NCBI RefSeq assembly: GCF_009469605.1
Contig: NZ_SSXU01000006.1
Coordinates: 186,001 to 250,000, forward strand
Length of the DNA stretch: 64,000 nucleotides
Direction: 5' to 3'
DNA from: Zoogloea sp. 1C4
Lineage (GTDB): Bacteria > Pseudomonadota > Gammaproteobacteria > Burkholderiales > Rhodocyclaceae
The stretch's first letter is position 1. Each line of letters begins with the position of its first letter. Shown here piece after piece: positions 36,636 to 46,162 of the stretch. The notes beneath the pieces are model-generated. The model made no database searches, had not been told where the DNA came from, and worked only from the letters and a program-made list of their open reading frames with translations. The position numbers and the translations under genes were made by a program.

Positions 36636-36932
36636 ATGCGCCCTCAAAAACTCGACCCCGCAGAGCAGGCGGTACGCTTGGCCACCCTCGACGGCTGGCA
36701 GTTGGTGCCCGGCCGCGAGGCCATCACCCGCAGCTACCGGTTTGCCGATTTCAACGCCGCCTTCGGCTGGATGACCCGGGTTGCGCTGATGGCCGAGAAG
36801 ATCGACCACCATCCCGAGTGGCGCAACACCTACAACCGCGTCGAGGTCGTGCTCACCACCCACGACGCCGGTGGGCTCACCGAGCTGGATTTCCAGCTCG
36901 CCGGTTTCATGGATCGGGCGGCGCTGGGCTGA
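36636..36932 (+). CDS. 4a-hydroxytetrahydrobiopterin dehydratase (PCD/DCoH)
   Basis: A 98-residue pterin-4a-carbinolamine dehydratase. The active-site signature is [20 protein letters not shown] followed by [11 protein letters not shown]. It recycles the pterin cofactor of aromatic amino acid hydroxylases. No phhA is nearby, so the client enzyme is elsewhere or it acts in molybdopterin-related chemistry. I prefer the ATG at 36636, which has GGAGG seven bases upstream, over the ATG at 36618 that overlaps the DUF748 stop. Confidence 0.9.
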   Translation: MRPQKLDPAEQAVRLATLDGWQLVPGREAITRSYRFADFNAAFGWMTRVALMAEKIDHHPEWRNTYNRVEVVLTTHDAGGLTELDFQLAGFMDRAALG

Positions 36933-37026
36933 CGCGGTTTTGCCGCATTGCGGAATGCTTGTCTTTCCGGAGGGTGATACCCTTCGCAGAAAAAATCGAC
37001 AAGAACCCGGCGGGAGAGGACAGCAG

Positions 37027-37965
37027 ATGCATCTGACGTTTGACTGGAGTACGACCCTGCGCCGTGTGCGCGGGCGGACGAGCTTCGTTCCGGACGCGGT
37101 TGCTTCGGCCGGCACGCGCTGCGGCTGGAAGCGTTTTCCTTTTGGCGACCGCATCTACCGCTACGGCGGCGATGCCCTCGCCACCAACTGGGCGCGCCTT
37201 CATGCGGGCGACGCCGAGCCCTATCCCGACGTTGCCGCCCTGGGGCGCCTGGTTCGTGCCAACCCGGCGCTGGGCGCGCGGGTGCCTGATCTGGCGGCCG
37301 CCGCGCGCGACGTCGAAGAAGCCTGGCGGGCCTATCACGCGGGCGACTTTGCCGAGGCCGTCGACCGCGGTGAGGCGGCCGGCCCGGTGGGCACGGTGGT
37401 CGCCGCCAGGGCGGCGATCGTCTACGCCACCCATCTTGAAGAAGACGAAATGCGCCGCGCGGCCATCCTGCGGGATACCGTCGATGCCTGTTCGGTGCTG
37501 GTGGAGCTGGCGCCCAACTGGGCCAACGCGTGGTTCCTGAATGGGCTTGCCATCGGCCGCTACTGCCAGCACGTGCCGCTGGTGCGCAGCCTGGCGCGGG
37601 GGCTGGGCGGCAAATCGCGGGAATCCCTGCAGCGGGCCCTGCAGCTTGAGCCCGGTCACGCCGATGCTCACGCCGGGCTTGGCATCTACTGCACCGAAGT
37701 CATCGACAAGGTGGGGGCGATGGTGGCCGCGCTGACCTACGGCGTGAAGAAGGAAACCGCCATCGAACACTTCGAGGCGGCCCGCGCGCTCAATCCGCGG
37801 TCGCCGACCACCTTGGTGGAATACGCCCGGGCGCAGATGCTTGCGGGTGGGGCTGCCAGCCTGGGGCGGGCTCACGCCCTCTTCGCCGAGGCCGCAGCCT
37901 GCCAGCCTCTGGATGCCCAGGCCCGGCTGGATGTGGAGTGGGCGCGGGCGGAACTCGCTGCCTAG
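37027..37965 (+). CDS. TPR-like conserved hypothetical protein
   Basis: A 312-residue soluble protein. From about residue 90 it is made of helical repeats of tetratricopeptide type (for example AWRAYHAGDFAEAVDRGEAA, ALQLEPGHADAHAGLGIY and HFEAARALNPRSPTTLVEYA). The N-terminal 50 residues are basic and not recognised. No signal peptide is seen. It starts at the ATG at 37027, with GGAGAGGA just upstream. The TPR part suggests protein-protein contacts; no function can be assigned. Confidence 0.75.
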   Translation: MHLTFDWSTTLRRVRGRTSFVPDAVASAGTRCGWKRFPFGDRIYRYGGDALATNWARLHAGDAEPYPDVAALGRLVRANPALGARVPDLAAAARDVEEAWRAYHAGDFAEAVDRGEAAGPVGTVVAARAAIVYATHLEEDEMRRAAILRDTVDACSVLVELAPNWANAWFLNGLAIGRYCQHVPLVRSLARGLGGKSRESLQRALQLEPGHADAHAGLGIYCTEVIDKVGAMVAALTYGVKKETAIEHFEAARALNPRSPTTLVEYARAQMLAGGAASLGRAHALFAEAAACQPLDAQARLDVEWARAELAA

Positions 37966-37996
37966 CCTGGCTGCCGGCCCGGCCGGGCGGCGCAGG

Positions 37997-38443
37997 TCAG
38001 ACCTTGGCGCGGATCAGGCGTGCCTTTTCCCGCTCCCAGTCGCGTTCCTTCTCGGATTCGCGCTTGTCGTACTGCTTCTTGCCCTTGGCGAGGCCCACGC
38101 TCACCTTCACGCGGCCCTTGGTGTAGTGCAGGTCGAGGGGCACCAGCGCGTAGCCGGCGCGCTCCACCTTGCCGATCAGCTTGGCGATCTCCTCGGCGTG
38201 GAGCAGCAGCTTGCGGGTGCGGGTCGGGTCGGGGTGGATGTGGGTGGAGGCGGATTCGAGGGGCGTGATGTGCATGCCCACGATGAAGATTTCCGCCCCG
38301 CGGATCACCACGTAGCTTTCCTTGATGTTGGCGCGCCCGGCGCGGATACCCTTCACCTCCCAGCCTTCCAGCACGAGGCCGGCTTCGTATTTATCCTCGA
38401 TGAAGTAATCGTGGAAGGCCTTGCGGTTGTCGATGATGCTCAT
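37997..38443 (-). CDS. smpB: SsrA-binding protein
   Basis: A 148-residue tmRNA-binding protein needed for trans-translation of stalled ribosomes. Visible signatures are [23 protein letters not shown] (split by start region 14-36), NIKESYVVI and the basic tail [22 protein letters not shown]. Length is slightly below the common 155-160. The tmRNA gene itself is not in the window. The gene is divergent from ratA. Confidence 0.96.
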   Translation of the reverse strand: MSIIDNRKAFHDYFIEDKYEAGLVLEGWEVKGIRAGRANIKESYVVIRGAEIFIVGMHITPLESASTHIHPDPTRTRKLLLHAEEIAKLIGKVERAGYALVPLDLHYTKGRVKVSVGLAKGKKQYDKRESEKERDWEREKARLIRAKV

Positions 38444-38470
38444 GGCGATAGGCTCGTGGATGGCGCCGCC

Positions 38471-38500
38471 TTGGCGCGGGCCGGGTGGGACGCGTAAAAT
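38471..38500 (+). promoter_or_regulatory. Candidate sigma-70 promoter for ratA-rnfH
   Basis: TTGGCG (38471-38476) and TAAAAT (38495-38500) are separated by 18 bp. A start near 38507 would leave a leader of about 32 nt before ratA. The -10 lies in a near-palindrome (GTAAAATCGCGTATTTTAAC), so it could also work in the smpB direction. Confidence 0.45.
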
Positions 38501-38538
38501 CGCGTATTTTAACAGGTCGCATCCCCGCTCGCTCCCCG

Positions 38539-38972
38539 ATGGCTGCCGTCAAGAAAATTGTCCTGATCGAGTTTACGCCGGTCCAGATGTTCGATCTGGT
38601 GGACCGCTGCGAGGATTACCCCAAGTTCCTGCCCTGGTGTGGTGGCAGCGAGGTGCATGGCCGGGATGAGAAGATCACCCGGGCAACCCTGCACATCAAC
38701 TACCACGGCATCAAATCCCATTTCAGCACCGAGAACGAGAAGGTCTACCCCTCGCACATGCTGATCCGCCTGACCGACGGGCCCTTCACCCATCTCGACG
38801 GCTCGTGGGATTTCACCCCGCTGGGTGACGCCGCCTGCAAGGTCGAGTTCAACCTGCGCTATGAGTTCTCCAGCCGCCTCATCGAGAAGGCCGTCGGGCC
38901 GGTGTTCAACCACATCGCCAACACCTTCGTCGATTCCTTCGTGAAGCGTGCCGAGCAAATTTATGGACGGAA

Positions 38973-38976
<4 letters not shown>
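38539..38976 (+). CDS. ratA: RatA/COQ10-type START-domain protein
   Basis: A 145-residue polyketide cyclase/START-fold protein. The family pattern is present: [20 protein letters not shown] (about residues 17-36) and the C-terminal [21 protein letters not shown]. coli RatA was described as a ribosome-association toxin; eukaryotic homologues (Coq10) bind ubiquinone, and a ubiquinone chaperone role is the more likely ancestral function. It overlaps the rnfH gene by 4 bp, the usual ratA-ratB pairing, and is divergent from smpB as in many Proteobacteria. Confidence 0.88.
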
Positions 38977-41364
<2,388 letters not shown>

Positions 41365-41385
41365 TCGCCCGCTATCGTCCCTGAG

Positions 41386-41414
41386 AGAAGGCAGCCGAGA
41401 GGCTGCCTTCTTTC
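41386..41414 (+). terminator. Intrinsic terminator after guaB
   Basis: The 11-bp stem AGAAGGCAGCC (41386-41396) pairs with GGCTGCCTTCT (41401-41411) across a GAGA tetraloop, followed by TTC and TTT. Confidence 0.85.
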
Positions 41415-41499
41415 GTTTGGGCGCCGGTGTCACCAGTGGGCGGCCGGTGGATAATCCCCTTCCGGCTGAACCTCTCCGCGTTTGCGCACTCCATCCGTC

Positions 41500-42231
41500 A
41501 TGCTCAATCGAACCCGCACCGAAACCTCGACGACCGCCAACCTGCTCGAACCCGTGGTGGAAGTCAGCCATCTTTCCCGCGCGGTGACGTCCGACGACGG
41601 CGCCAGGCTTTCCATTCTCGACGACGTCTCCTTCACCATCGCCGCCGGCGAGGCGATCGCCATCGTCGGCGCGTCCGGTTCGGGCAAATCCACCTTGCTG
41701 GGTTTGCTGGCCGGGCTGGATTCGCCCAGCGGCGGCAGCGTGCGCATCCGCGGGCAGGATCTGTTTGTCCTTGATGAGGACGGCCGGGCCGAGCTGCGTG
41801 GGGCCTGCGTGGGCTTCGTGTTCCAATCCTTCCAGCTGCTGCCGGCGCTCACCGCGCTGGAAAACGTGATGCTGCCGCTGGAACTGGCCGGCCGCCGCGA
41901 TGCACGCCAGGAGGCCGAAAGCTGGCTCGGTCGGGTCGGGCTGTCGGGGCGGCTGGGGCACTACCCGCGCCAGCTCTCGGGCGGTGAGCAGCAGCGCGTC
42001 GCCGTGGCCCGCGCCTTTGCGCCGCGGCCGGCGCTGGTGCTGGCCGACGAGCCCACCGGCAACCTCGACGTGGCCACCGGCGAGGCGGTCATCGAGCTGA
42101 TGTTCTCCCTCAACGCCGAGTCCGGCACCACGCTGGTGCTGGTGACCCACGACAACGCGCTCGCGGCCCGTTGTAGCCGCACCTTGCGGCTGGCGGCGGG
42201 GCGGCTGGAGTCGTCGACAGCGGCCTTGTAG
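41500..42231 (+). CDS. ABC transporter ATP-binding protein (LolD/YbbA-like), no adjacent permease
   Basis: A 243-residue ABC ATPase with Walker A GASGSGKST, signature LSGGEQQRVAVARA, Walker B LVLADEPTGNLD and the H-loop VTHD. It groups with the MacB/LolD/YbbA type that pairs with FtsX permeases. No permease follows: the stop TAG lies inside a REP repeat and the next genes (hpnE-D-C) run the other way. In many betaproteobacteria this gene is ybbA beside tesA and ybbP, which are not seen here. I start at the ATG at 41500; an upstream in-frame ATG at 41482 is also possible. Confidence 0.87.
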   Translation: MLNRTRTETSTTANLLEPVVEVSHLSRAVTSDDGARLSILDDVSFTIAAGEAIAIVGASGSGKSTLLGLLAGLDSPSGGSVRIRGQDLFVLDEDGRAELRGACVGFVFQSFQLLPALTALENVMLPLELAGRRDARQEAESWLGRVGLSGRLGHYPRQLSGGEQQRVAVARAFAPRPALVLADEPTGNLDVATGEAVIELMFSLNAESGTTLVLVTHDNALAARCSRTLRLAAGRLESSTAAL

Positions 42232-42297
42232 GTCGGACTTCAGTCCGACAGCGCGGGTTGATCAGGCAGGGTTTGTCGGACTGAAGTCCGACCTACA
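42227..42297. repeat. Inverted REP pair (BIME-like), copy 1, downstream of the ABC ATPase and hpnE
   Basis: A 24-nt arm at 42227-42250 (TGTAGGTCGGACT...) is matched exactly in reverse complement at 42274-42297, with a 23-nt loop. Each arm is itself a hairpin (GTCGGACT-TC-AGTCCGAC) with a GTAG head. The stop codon of the ABC ATPase (42229-42231) lies inside the left arm. The element separates convergent genes and could act as a two-way terminator or stabiliser. Confidence 0.85.
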
Positions 42298-42323
42298 GGG
42301 ACGCTCCCGCCGGAGTGCGGCGC

Positions 42324-43652
42324 TTACGGCACGCTCAGCAGGTTCTGCTCCCGCAGCCCGCAGCGCTTGAGGATGCTGCGGGCCGCGATCACGCCGCTGT
42401 GCACCGCGGCTTCGATGGTCGCCGGGTATTCCGACGCCACGTAGTCGCCAGCCAGCCACAGGCCGGGATGGGGCGTGGCGCAGCGGGGGCGCTCGATGCC
42501 CGGCGTGCAGGCAAAGGTGGCGCGCTTTTCGGTGATGACCTGGGCCCATTTGAGCGCCGGCAGCGGGCCGAGGATGGCCTGGAGCTCCTGCAGCAGGGCG
42601 ATCTCCAGCGCCTCCTTGCCGATTTCCTGATGGGCGCCGCTGGCGCTGATGACCACGCTCACCATCCCCTCCGGCCCGCCCAGCGCGGCGCGGTCGAAGG
42701 CCCACTGGCCGTAGCCGCCGCTCATGCCGATCATTGGCTCGGGGAAGTTCACCGGCCCGTCGAAGGCCAGCCATGCGGTGACGATGGGCTCGTGGCGCAG
42801 GGCGTCGATCTGCGCGACCACCGGCGCCAGCGCCGGCAAGGGCTCGACCAGCGCGGCCACGTGGTACGGCGCGGTGGCGACGACCACGTGGTCGTAGCGA
42901 GTGCTCCACGGGTCGCCGTCCAGGCGGAAATACTCGCCCTCGGGCTGGATCGTCTTGATCGGCTCGGCGGTGCGCACCGTGTGGCCGCGCATCGCCAGCC
43001 AGCGGGAAGCCGGCACCGGAAAGAGCTCCGACAGATCGACCTTCGGCAGCAGGAGATCCGAGGCTGACGCGCTGGCGGCGAGGCTGTCGCGCAGCACGTT
43101 GGCGAAGACCTGGGCCGAGGCCTGGTCGACCGGCGTGTTGAGCGCCGCGACGCACAGGGGCTCCCAGATCAGGCGGTTGAGGGTGCTGGTCTGGCGGGTT
43201 TCGGCGAGCAGCGACGAGACCGGGCGGTCCGGTTCGACGACGAACTTGCGGCTTTTTAGGACACGCATCAGCCGGGCCATCGCCAGCTTGTCGGCAAGGC
43301 CGAGGCCGCGGGCGGTGAGGAGGCCCAGCGCCAGATGCAGCGGCGCCGGCAGCGGCGCGGCGCGCAGCTCGCACAGGCCGGGATAGACCAGCGCCAGCCG
43401 GCGGGTTTCGAGCACGCTGGGTTTTACGCCCACCAGCCGCAGCATGCGCAGGGTTTCGGCGTAGGCGCCGAGGAGGATGTGCTGGCCGTTATCGACCCGG
43501 TAGCCATCTTTCTCGACCACCCGCGCCCGGCCGCCGAGGGTGCGCGAGGCTTCGAACAGCGTGACCCGGGCGCCGCCGCGGGCGAGGGTGACGGCTGCCG
43601 CAAACCCTGCGTAGCCGCCGCCGACGACGGCGACCTGGGGCGTGAGGCTCAT
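42324..43652 (-). CDS. hpnE: Hydroxysqualene dehydroxylase
   Basis: A 442-residue FAD-dependent amine-oxidase-fold enzyme. The N-terminal dinucleotide site is VAVVGGGYAGFAAAVTLARGG and the C-terminal FAD motif is GLWLAGDYVASEYPATIEAAV. In the HpnCDE pathway it reduces hydroxysqualene to squalene, the precursor of hopanoids. It is the third gene after hpnC and hpnD, 13 bp after hpnD. No squalene-hopene cyclase is in the window. Confidence 0.93.
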   Translation of the reverse strand: MSLTPQVAVVGGGYAGFAAAVTLARGGARVTLFEASRTLGGRARVVEKDGYRVDNGQHILLGAYAETLRMLRLVGVKPSVLETRRLALVYPGLCELRAAPLPAPLHLALGLLTARGLGLADKLAMARLMRVLKSRKFVVEPDRPVSSLLAETRQTSTLNRLIWEPLCVAALNTPVDQASAQVFANVLRDSLAASASASDLLLPKVDLSELFPVPASRWLAMRGHTVRTAEPIKTIQPEGEYFRLDGDPWSTRYDHVVVATAPYHVAALVEPLPALAPVVAQIDALRHEPIVTAWLAFDGPVNFPEPMIGMSGGYGQWAFDRAALGGPEGMVSVVISASGAHQEIGKEALEIALLQELQAILGPLPALKWAQVITEKRATFACTPGIERPRCATPHPGLWLAGDYVASEYPATIEAAVHSGVIAARSILKRCGLREQNLLSVP

Positions 43653-43665
43653 CGGGCGATACCGC

Positions 43666-44502
43666 TCATGCCCCGAACCACGTCTTGCCGGCGAGCCAGA
43701 TCTTGCGCAGCGGGGTGAGGGAGGTGCGGCGGTCGAGCACCTGGAAGCCGTCGGCCTCGATCTCGTCGAGGAGGGTGCGGTAGATGGCGGCCATGATGAG
43801 GCCCGGGCGCTGGGCCTTGCGGTCTTCGGCCGGCAGCTGGGCGAAGGCCTGCTCGTAGAGCTGGCGGGCGCGCTTCGCCTGGAAGGCCATCAGCTCGCGG
43901 AAACCGTCGGAATACTGGCCGTCGAGGATCTGCTTGGCCGGCACGCCAAACTGCTGGAGCTCGTTGATCGGCAGGTAGATGCGGCCCCGGCGGGCGTCCT
44001 CACCCACGTCGCGGATGATGTTGGTGAGCTGGAAGGCGAGGCCCAGATCGTGGGCGTACTTGAGCGTCTGGCGGTTGGTGTAGCCGAAGATCTCGGCCGA
44101 CAGCAGGCCCACCACGCTGGCCACCCGGTAGCAGTAGAGGTTGAGCGCCTTCCAGTCGAGGTAGCGGGTCTGCTGGAGATCCATCTGCATGCCGTCGATG
44201 ACTTCGAGGAGCAGCTCGCGGGGCAGGTTGAAGCGCTGGATGACGTCCTTCAGGGCCTGGCCGACCGGGTGCTGGGGCGTGCCTTCGTAGATCAGCCCGA
44301 CCTGATGGCGCCACCAGTCGAGGGTGGTGTGGGCGATCTGCGGGTCCTGGCATTCGTCCACCACGTCGTCCACCTCGCGGCAGAAGGCGTACAGGGCGAT
44401 GATCGCCTGGCGCCGCTCGGGGGGCAGGAACATGAAGCTGTAGTAGAAGCTGGAGCCGCTGGCGGCGGCTTTCTCCTGGCAGTAGGCGTGGGGATCGGTC
44501 AT
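43666..44502 (-). CDS. hpnD: Presqualene diphosphate synthase
   Basis: A 278-residue head-to-head prenyl synthase that condenses two farnesyl diphosphates to presqualene diphosphate. Both Asp-rich motifs are present: FCREVDDVVDECQD and LTNIIRDVGEDARRGRIYLP. The two squalene/phytoene synthase signatures (YCYRVASVVGLL and LGLAFQLTNI) match HpnD. It follows hpnC by 6 bp. Confidence 0.95.
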   Translation of the reverse strand: MTDPHAYCQEKAAASGSSFYYSFMFLPPERRQAIIALYAFCREVDDVVDECQDPQIAHTTLDWWRHQVGLIYEGTPQHPVGQALKDVIQRFNLPRELLLEVIDGMQMDLQQTRYLDWKALNLYCYRVASVVGLLSAEIFGYTNRQTLKYAHDLGLAFQLTNIIRDVGEDARRGRIYLPINELQQFGVPAKQILDGQYSDGFRELMAFQAKRARQLYEQAFAQLPAEDRKAQRPGLIMAAIYRTLLDEIEADGFQVLDRRTSLTPLRKIWLAGKTWFGA

Positions 44503-44508
44503 GGGGGG

Positions 44509-45330
44509 CTAGCGGGTGAGTGCGCGCCAGGCGAGGCGCAGCCAATCGGCTTTGCCGAGGATCGGGCGGTGGTTGAAGACGTCGTAGGCGTTGGCCTCGA
44601 TCTTGTCGAGCACGCCGAGGCCGCCCTGCACGATGAGGCGCAGTTCCCAGCCGATGCGGCCGGGCAGGCGACGGGCCAGGGGTGCGCCGTGGAGCATCAT
44701 GGTGCGGGCGCGCTGGATCTCGAAATCCATCAGCGCCGAGAACTGGCGGGTGACCTCGCCCCCGGCGATGCAGGCTTCGGTGACGCCGAAGCGCTCCATG
44801 TCGGCCTGGGGCAGGTAGATGCGCTGCTTCTGCCAGTCGATGGCCACGTCCTGCCAGAAGTTGATGAGCTGCAGGCTGGTGCAGATCTGGTCGGACATGG
44901 CCAGATTGGCGGGCGTGGCGGCCTTGTAGAGGTGCAAGAGCAGCCGGCCCACCGGGTTGGCGGAGCGCCGACAGTAGTCGGCCAGATCGGCGAAATCGGC
45001 GTAGCGGGTCTTCACGACGTCCTGGCTGAAGGCGTCGAGCAGGTCGAGGAACAGGCTGATCGGCAGCTTGAATTGCCGGACGTTGTCGGCCAGGCGGTTG
45101 AAGATCGGCGCGAGCTTCGGATCGTCGATGGGCTTGCCCTGCTCGATGCAGAACAGCGCCCGGCGGTAATCGTTGAGGTGGGCGAGGCGCACCATCGGCG
45201 GCGCGTCGCCCTCGTCGGCGATGTCGTCGGCCGAGCGCGCGAAGGCGTAGATGGCCTCTACCGGCTCGCGCAGATGCGCGGGCAGCAGGAAGGACGCAAC
45301 CGGGAAGTTCTCGTAGTGGTCGACGGACAT
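44509..45330 (-). CDS. hpnC: Hydroxysqualene synthase
   Basis: A 273-residue squalene/phytoene synthase homologue that converts presqualene diphosphate to hydroxysqualene. It opens with the typical HYENFPVASFLLPAHLR; the Asp-rich motifs are FARSADDIADEGD and LINFWQDVAIDWQKQRIYLP. It is the first gene of hpnC-D-E. The ATG at 45330 has no Shine-Dalgarno sequence, and a TATACT hexamer ends only 10 nt upstream, so the transcript may be leaderless or nearly so. Confidence 0.95.
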   Translation of the reverse strand: MSVDHYENFPVASFLLPAHLREPVEAIYAFARSADDIADEGDAPPMVRLAHLNDYRRALFCIEQGKPIDDPKLAPIFNRLADNVRQFKLPISLFLDLLDAFSQDVVKTRYADFADLADYCRRSANPVGRLLLHLYKAATPANLAMSDQICTSLQLINFWQDVAIDWQKQRIYLPQADMERFGVTEACIAGGEVTRQFSALMDFEIQRARTMMLHGAPLARRLPGRIGWELRLIVQGGLGVLDKIEANAYDVFNHRPILGKADWLRLAWRALTR

Positions 45331-45340
45331 GGGCGGGCGG

Positions 45341-45346
45341 AGTATA
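45341..45346 (-). promoter_or_regulatory. Possible -10 box of the hpnC-D-E operon
   Basis: TATACT on the minus strand matches the -10 consensus at five of six positions and would start transcription about 4 nt before the hpnC ATG. No good -35 is seen at 16-18 bp. Confidence 0.35.
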
Positions 45347-45392
45347 CCGGGCTCGGTGCGGCGTGAGGGGCGCGCAGAACTGTAGCGCCTAC

Positions 45393-45463
45393 TGTAGGTC
45401 GGACTTCAGTCCGACAGACAAGGATTGCTGAAGCAGTGCTGTCGGACTGAAGTCCGACCTGCA
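45393..45463. repeat. Inverted REP pair (BIME-like), copy 2, upstream of hpnC
   Basis: The same 24-nt arm as copy 1 (45393-45416) faces its reverse complement at 45440-45463, with one change (CCTGCA instead of CCTACA). The loop is again 23 nt but its sequence is unrelated to that of copy 1. It lies between the divergent starts of hpnC and the second ABC ATPase, so the two copies bracket the hpn operon. Confidence 0.85.
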
Positions 45464-45508
45464 GGAATGGCCCCCGCTCACCGCTCCCCCTCACTCCTCA
45501 TCGCCGCA

Positions 45509-46162
45509 ATGCTCGAAATCCACGGCCTCTCCCGCCACTTCAACGGCCGCCCGGTGCTGGCCGGGATCAACCTCTCCCTCTCGCCCGGCGAATATGTGGC
45601 GATCGTCGGTGAATCCGGCGTCGGCAAATCCACGCTGCTCAACCTGATCGCCGGCCTCGACCGGCCCGATGGCGGCACGCTGTCTCTCGACGGCTGCGCG
45701 TACGCCGGGCTCGATGAAGACGCGCTCACCCGCCTGCGCCGGGACAAGCTGGGCTTCGTCTTCCAGGCCTTTCACGTGCTGCCCCATCTCACCGTGCGCC
45801 AGAACGTGGCGCTGCCGCTATGGCTGCAAGGCGTGGATGGCGATGCGGCCGACGCGCCCGCGCAGCAGCTCCTCAACGCCGTGGGCCTGGGCGACCGGGC
45901 CGGCAGCTGGCCGCGGGAGCTTTCCGGTGGCGAGATGCAGCGGGTCGCCATCGCCCGGGCGCTGGTGCATCGGCCGCGACTGGTGCTGGCCGACGAGCCC
46001 ACCGGCAACCTGGACCCGGCCAACGGCGCGCGGGTGCTGGATCTGCTCGCCACGCGCATCCGCGAGGCGGGGGCGATCGGCATCCTGGTCACCCATTCGC
46101 TGGAGGCGGCCGCCACCGCCGACCGGGTGCTGCGCCTCGACGCCACCGGCCTGCACGGATGA
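45509..46162 (+). CDS. ABC transporter ATP-binding protein (AttE/LolD-like)
   Basis: A 217-residue ABC ATPase: Walker A GESGVGKST, signature LSGGEMQRVAIARA, Walker B LVLADEPTGNLD, H-loop VTHS. It belongs to the FtsX-partner group and its stop overlaps the start of the FtsX permease by 4 bp, so they form one transporter. I start at the ATG at 45509 (MLEIHGLSRHF); an upstream in-frame ATG at 45467 would add residues just past a REP arm. No clear Shine-Dalgarno. Confidence 0.9.
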   Translation: MLEIHGLSRHFNGRPVLAGINLSLSPGEYVAIVGESGVGKSTLLNLIAGLDRPDGGTLSLDGCAYAGLDEDALTRLRRDKLGFVFQAFHVLPHLTVRQNVALPLWLQGVDGDAADAPAQQLLNAVGLGDRAGSWPRELSGGEMQRVAIARALVHRPRLVLADEPTGNLDPANGARVLDLLATRIREAGAIGILVTHSLEAAATADRVLRLDATGLHG

